Of a stretch of 16,254 bases of DNA, positions 13,588 through 16,254 are shown one piece after another. The translations under genes were made by a program, and so were the position numbers. Location: the NCBI GenBank assembly GCA_023395515.1, contig JAEWZB010000059.1:1-16254 (forward strand), read 5' to 3'. Each line of letters begins with the position of its first letter. Position 1 is the stretch's first letter. A model generated the notes under the pieces. It saw only the letters and a program-made list of their open reading frames with translations, was not told the origin of the DNA and did no database searches. Source of the DNA: Bacillota bacterium (GTDB taxonomy: Bacteria; Bacillota; Syntrophomonadia; Syntrophomonadales; Syntrophomonadaceae).

Positions 13588-14943
13588 ATGGCATATGAAA
13601 AAACGATATGGAGAAATCGGGAAGTAGAGAACCCCAGAACTTTTAACCTGCAAAATAATTCAGACGGTACCGTGACTCTAATGCCGGCGGAAGGGACAAT
13701 TATTGAATCGGGAACCCCGATTATTGCGGCAAATATGAATAATATTGAGGAGGGGATTGAGGCTGCCCATAGCGGGATAATGTCGCATTCGGCTGATGGA
13801 ATAAAGCATATCGGCTATGCTACTGCCAGTGGCGCTAACATTTATACTGTATATGTTCCGGGAATTGAGTCTTTAGATGAAGGTTTGAGCTTAAAAATAA
13901 AATTTACAAATGCAAACACTGGGGCGGCCACGTTAAATATTAATGAACTGGGTGCAAAGGCAATACAGAAGTCCAACGGGGGGGCATTATCTAGCAGTAA
14001 CATCAAGGCCGGGCAAATAGTGCATTTAGCCTATACTGGTTCGGTTTTTCAATTACTGGGTGATGGGGGGGAGTATGGAACTGCCGCTGCCGGAGAAGTT
14101 TTAAGCGGGTATACATTAGGGACAGAGAGCGGGATAGTTAATGGTTATCTAGCCTTAACTGGAGATGCTGTAACGGCTAATGTGTTGGCAGGTAAAACAT
14201 TTTATAATACAGATGCAAGAAATAAAATCACCGGAACAATGCCAAATCATGGAGCAGTAAATCAACCCCTAGCTATTAATGGAAGTTATACAATTCCAGC
14301 CGGATATCATAATGGAGCAGGAAAAGTTACTCAATCCATACCAACTAAAGCCGCAGCTACTATTACTCCCGGTACTTCAAACCAAACTATAGCCGCAGGT
14401 CAATACTTAAGTGGGGCGCAAACTATCTCAGGTAGTGCAAATTTAGTTGCAGGGAATATTAAATCAGGAATAAATATTTTTGGGGTAGTGGGAAGTCTAG
14501 CCGCCCCGACTATAAGAATTACAGCTAATCCTGCCACACAAGTTGATTGGAGTAGTGATGTAGTAGCATTAGGATTTTATAAAGAATATCCTAGCCCATA
14601 TCTAACTATACCAAAAACGGAAAATTATAACGATAGAATAAGAATCAGATGCCATGTAACAGGAACATGTACATTATTAGTTAGATATTATCTAAATTCA
14701 ACCACAGGAAATTATTTTTGTAGAGCATATAAAAATGGTGTAGCAATCGGATATGAAGAAACCATGTCAAGTGCAGGAACTTGGAGGTCTCTTACTATAA
14801 ATCAACCCATTAGTGTAACAGCAGGAGATTTATTAGGTATAAGATTTAAGGGAACTGCATCTAATCAAGATATGAATATAAACTACATTCAGTTACATGC
14901 AAAAATTGACCCCATAAATTCAACAGTATTTACTTTAGAATAA
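13588..14943 (+). CDS. Tail fibre / receptor-binding protein
   Basis: 451-residue modular fibre that probably decides which cells are bound. Residues 1-62 (MAYEKTIWRNREVENPRTFN, TPIIAANMNNIEEGIEAA) are the attachment head found on many Clostridia and Listeria phage fibres. Residues about 64-165 are a beta-rich domain with YTVYVPGIESLDEGLSLKIKF and a pattern for side-fibre proteins. Residues 166-305 are Gly/Ala-rich, with the fibre motif TPGTSNQTIAAGQYLSGAQT and NIKSGINIFGVVGS. Residues about 306-451 are a separate beta-sandwich-like tip. I start at ATG 13588 (GAGAGGAAG upstream) rather than the in-frame upstream start at 13552, which overlaps the previous gene. GC falls from about 47% (13621-13980) to about 32% (14521-14940), hinting that the tip was exchanged. 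Confidence 0.85.
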   Translation: MAYEKTIWRNREVENPRTFNLQNNSDGTVTLMPAEGTIIESGTPIIAANMNNIEEGIEAAHSGIMSHSADGIKHIGYATASGANIYTVYVPGIESLDEGLSLKIKFTNANTGAATLNINELGAKAIQKSNGGALSSSNIKAGQIVHLAYTGSVFQLLGDGGEYGTAAAGEVLSGYTLGTESGIVNGYLALTGDAVTANVLAGKTFYNTDARNKITGTMPNHGAVNQPLAINGSYTIPAGYHNGAGKVTQSIPTKAAATITPGTSNQTIAAGQYLSGAQTISGSANLVAGNIKSGINIFGVVGSLAAPTIRITANPATQVDWSSDVVALGFYKEYPSPYLTIPKTENYNDRIRIRCHVTGTCTLLVRYYLNSTTGNYFCRAYKNGVAIGYEETMSSAGTWRSLTINQPISVTAGDLLGIRFKGTASNQDMNINYIQLHAKIDPINSTVFTLE

Positions 14944-14956
14944 AATGCGCAACAAA

Positions 14957-14983
14957 GCCGCTCTTCGGGGCGGCAATTTTTTT
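14957..14983 (+). terminator. Terminator between fibre and holin
   Basis: GCCGCTC-TTCG-GGGCGGC hairpin (14957-14974, one G-T pair) followed by AATTTTTTT. It begins 13 bases after the fibre stop and ends 23 bases before the holin ATG. Confidence 0.88.
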
Positions 14984-15006
14984 AAAGAAAGAGAGGGGAA
15001 GAAAGC

Positions 15007-15414
15007 ATGGATTGGACACAGCTTAAAGCCATGACAGGCATAAGCACAGCAGTAGTAACCGGGGCATTAGCCAGCGTGCTAGGAGGGTGGGATGTGTGGT
15101 TACGGGTTTTAGTGTTTTTTATGATCTTAGATTACGTGACAGGTGTCCTAGCTGCTATATCCAGTAAGGAATTAGATAGCTCTGTTGGGCATAGGGGTAT
15201 TATCAAAAAGGTCTTTATCCTTTGTCTGGTGGCGGTAGCTTACCAGCTAGATGCGCTGGCAGGTACTAATATTATAAGGATAGCAGTTATTGGCTTTTAT
15301 ATAGGTACAGAAGGACTCAGCATATTAGAGAATGCTATAAAGGCGGGATTAAATGTACCTGATAAGTTAAGGGATGCCCTGGTACAGATTAAGGGGATGG
15401 AAAAGGATGTCTAA
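15007..15414 (+). CDS. Holin, phage_holin_4 / TcdE-like family
   Basis: 135-residue membrane protein that permeabilises the cytoplasmic membrane and releases the amidase. Hydrophobic segments lie at about 9-26, 29-52, 68-84 and 88-106. The family signature is clear: MILDYVTGVLAAISSKELDSSVGHRGIIKK, followed by the end segment FYIGTEGLSILENAIKAGLNVPDKLRDAL. The same family includes lysis holins of Clostridia phages and TcdE. AGAGGGGAAG lies before the ATG. It overlaps the amidase start by eight bases (ATGTCTAA), a standard lysis pair. The terminator just upstream means expression needs readthrough, antitermination or an unseen promoter. Confidence 0.92.
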   Translation: MDWTQLKAMTGISTAVVTGALASVLGGWDVWLRVLVFFMILDYVTGVLAAISSKELDSSVGHRGIIKKVFILCLVAVAYQLDALAGTNIIRIAVIGFYIGTEGLSILENAIKAGLNVPDKLRDALVQIKGMEKDV

Positions 15415-16066
15415 GCAATACATAGTTGTACACCACTCCGCTACTCTGGACGGGGTGGTGTACCGTGACTTTGATGCTATTAAGCGTGGACATATGGCCA
15501 AAGGCTGGCGGGATATTGGCTATCATTGGGTGGTCGAGAAGGTTAACGGTGTCCTGACAGCTATACCCGGCCGGGCTGAATATGATGTAGGGGCACATTG
15601 TATAGCCCGTAACGTGGATAGTATCGGAATTTGCTGTATAGGCAACTTCGAGATAGAAGTACCTGGTGAGGAATTATATATTTTGGTGGCTAACCTTTGC
15701 CGAGAAATAATGAGTCGGCACCCTATAGTTGAAATAGCAGGGCATAAGGACTATGATGCTACGGCTTGCCCCGGTAGATATTTTGATATACAGATAGTAA
15801 AGCAGTTAATTAAAGGAGGAACAAGCATGCAGGAGGTTAAGGTAATAGTTAAAAACCAAGAGATTAATGGCCGGTTAATAGATGGCGTTACCTATGTGCC
15901 GTTGCGGGAGCTAGTGGAGTTGCTTAATAATAAGGTTAGCTGGGATGAGGAAAACGGGTGGCGAGGGTGGAATAGGATAGGCTGGCGGCGGCGATTACGT
16001 ATCCTATACCGAGCCGCTCCAATTCCAAATGCGCTGGCCGCCTTTGGCGGGAATGGGAGTATCTAA
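15407..16066 (+). CDS. N-acetylmuramoyl-L-alanine amidase (endolysin)
   Basis: 219-residue lysis enzyme that cuts the bond between MurNAc and L-Ala in peptidoglycan. Residues 1-135 are an Amidase_2/PGRP fold: zinc ligand His9 (YIVVHHSAT), Tyr39 in IGYHW, His113 and Cys121 in AGHKDYDATACPG, the same eight-residue spacing as T7 lysozyme His122/Cys130. Residues about 144-183 resemble a copper-amine-oxidase-N-like wall-binding repeat (VIVKNQEINGRLIDGVTYVP, LRELVELLNNKVSWDEEN). The last 36 residues are Trp/Arg-rich, unlike the family, and probably result from a one-base frameshift near 15955. ATG 15407 is preferred over an upstream in-frame start at 15374 because it matches the family N-terminus and overlaps the holin stop. 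No signal peptide, so holin is needed for export. Confidence 0.9.
   Translation: MSKQYIVVHHSATLDGVVYRDFDAIKRGHMAKGWRDIGYHWVVEKVNGVLTAIPGRAEYDVGAHCIARNVDSIGICCIGNFEIEVPGEELYILVANLCREIMSRHPIVEIAGHKDYDATACPGRYFDIQIVKQLIKGGTSMQEVKVIVKNQEINGRLIDGVTYVPLRELVELLNNKVSWDEENGWRGWNRIGWRRRLRILYRAAPIPNALAAFGGNGSI
15827..16066 (+). CDS. Possible internal start: separate wall-binding domain
   Basis: In frame within the amidase, ATG at 15827 (Met141) is preceded by AAAGGAGG at 15812-15819 with a seven-base gap, a stronger site than that of the full-length gene. Translation from it would give the wall-binding domain alone, 79 residues in the present frame or about 49 if the suspected frameshift is corrected. 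Several Firmicutes phage endolysins are known to make such a second product that assembles with the full enzyme. Confidence 0.5.
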   Translation: MQEVKVIVKNQEINGRLIDGVTYVPLRELVELLNNKVSWDEENGWRGWNRIGWRRRLRILYRAAPIPNALAAFGGNGSI

Positions 16067-16093
16067 CCTCCTAATATAGGAGAGAAATATGAC

Positions 16094-16254
16094 TTACTTT
16101 AAATTTTCAACAATAAACGCTACCCCGGGGCCACCGCTGGCACATAGAGATGCGCACAAATACCTGCCGCCCCGGCGTTTCAGTTCATTAATACCCGTCA
16201 CCAGCAGTCTAGCCCCAGTGGCGCCAACCGGATGGCCAAGGGATATACCTGAAC
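16094..16254 (-). CDS. C-terminal end of a thiolase (partial)
   Basis: The minus strand codes for the last 53 residues of a thiolase that continues past the right edge. SGISLGHPVGATGAR carries the conserved GHPxGATGAR with the catalytic histidine. GRYLCASLCASGGPGVAFIVENLK is the terminal active-site loop, where family members usually have CIGGGQG; here it is CASGGPG, keeping the catalytic Cys. These enzymes join or cleave acyl-CoA units, so the gene is host metabolism (acetyl-CoA acetyltransferase or ketoacyl-CoA thiolase) and marks the end of the tail locus. It converges on the amidase gene with 27 bases between stops; that gap holds only a short CTCCTA/TAGGAG hairpin without a T run. Confidence 0.92.
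   Translation of the reverse strand, partial: SGISLGHPVGATGARLLVTGINELKRRGGRYLCASLCASGGPGVAFIVENLK

Larger units (their letters stand above)
6728..16066. mobile_element. Candidate F-type tailocin (headless phage-tail) locus
   Basis: One regulator gene, one divergent control region and a colinear set of siphophage tail genes ending in holin and amidase. Every tail-assembly step of a flexible, non-contractile tail has a candidate: terminator, tube, chaperones with frameshift, tape measure, tip/hub, fibre. Absent from the window are integrase, replication, terminase, portal, protease, scaffold, capsid and contractile sheath. Host genes lie close on the right (thiolase) and, beyond one uncertain gene, on the left (tRNA-Leu). 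The reading frames are intact apart from the amidase tail. Known analogues are the Listeria monocin and the F-type pyocins of Pseudomonas. A prophage that lost its head module is the main alternative. Confidence 0.75.

Noticed and set aside
15990..16066. Inverted repeat CCGCC-TTT-GGCGG with flanking CTCC/GGAG pairs as a terminator of the lysis genes
   Set aside because: The hairpin may fold, but no T run follows on either strand; left unassigned.

Overview
The window looks like a chromosome segment from a low-to-mid GC Firmicute of the Clostridia type. The signs are strong AGGAGG-type ribosome sites, GTG and TTG starts, SAM-I and guanidine-I riboswitches with intrinsic terminators, a Bacillus-like paired SMR exporter, and phage-type proteins typical of Clostridia. 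A thiolase fits a fatty-acid-metabolising anaerobe, but I cannot name the genus.

Left part (1-5856) is host DNA. The leftward metN-metI-metQ operon encodes a methionine ABC importer. It has its own promoter, a SAM-I riboswitch with terminator, and a terminator after metQ; the first codons of another leftward gene lie at the left edge. A membrane-anchored protein of unknown function (leftward) and a YhcC/YtqA-type radical SAM protein (rightward) are divergent. Next come a guanidine-I riboswitch whose 3' P1 strand is shared with a terminator, a two-gene SMR exporter, and a tRNA-Leu(CAG) with promoter and terminator.

Middle and right (about 6090-16066) hold a compact phage-tail locus. A leftward coiled-coil gene and a leftward SOS-type (XRE plus S24 peptidase) repressor face a rightward operon. 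Three 16-bp GTAY-N8-RTAC sites overlap the two divergent promoters. A leader of about 470 bp with a folded RNA element follows. The genes then run: tail terminator (DUF3168), tail tube, tail chaperone G with a -1 frameshifted GT product, a short tape measure, a DUF6711 protein, a tail hub/tip protein, a small repeat protein, a tail fibre, a holin and an N-acetylmuramoyl-L-alanine amidase. No integrase, replication, terminase, portal, protease, capsid or sheath gene is present. Host DNA (the tail of a thiolase gene) begins only 27 bases after the amidase.

Taken together, the locus reads as a self-contained, SOS-controlled, non-contractile (F-type, monocin-like) tailocin rather than a prophage. 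The repressor holds the tail operon off; damage would lead to its self-cleavage, tail particles would be built, and holin plus amidase would release them. This is inference from gene content and order. The other signals worth checking are two in-frame slippery heptamers in the chaperone, a second translation start inside the amidase, a probable one-base frameshift at the amidase end, a terminator placed before the lysis genes, and an AT-rich, probably exchanged, fibre tip.
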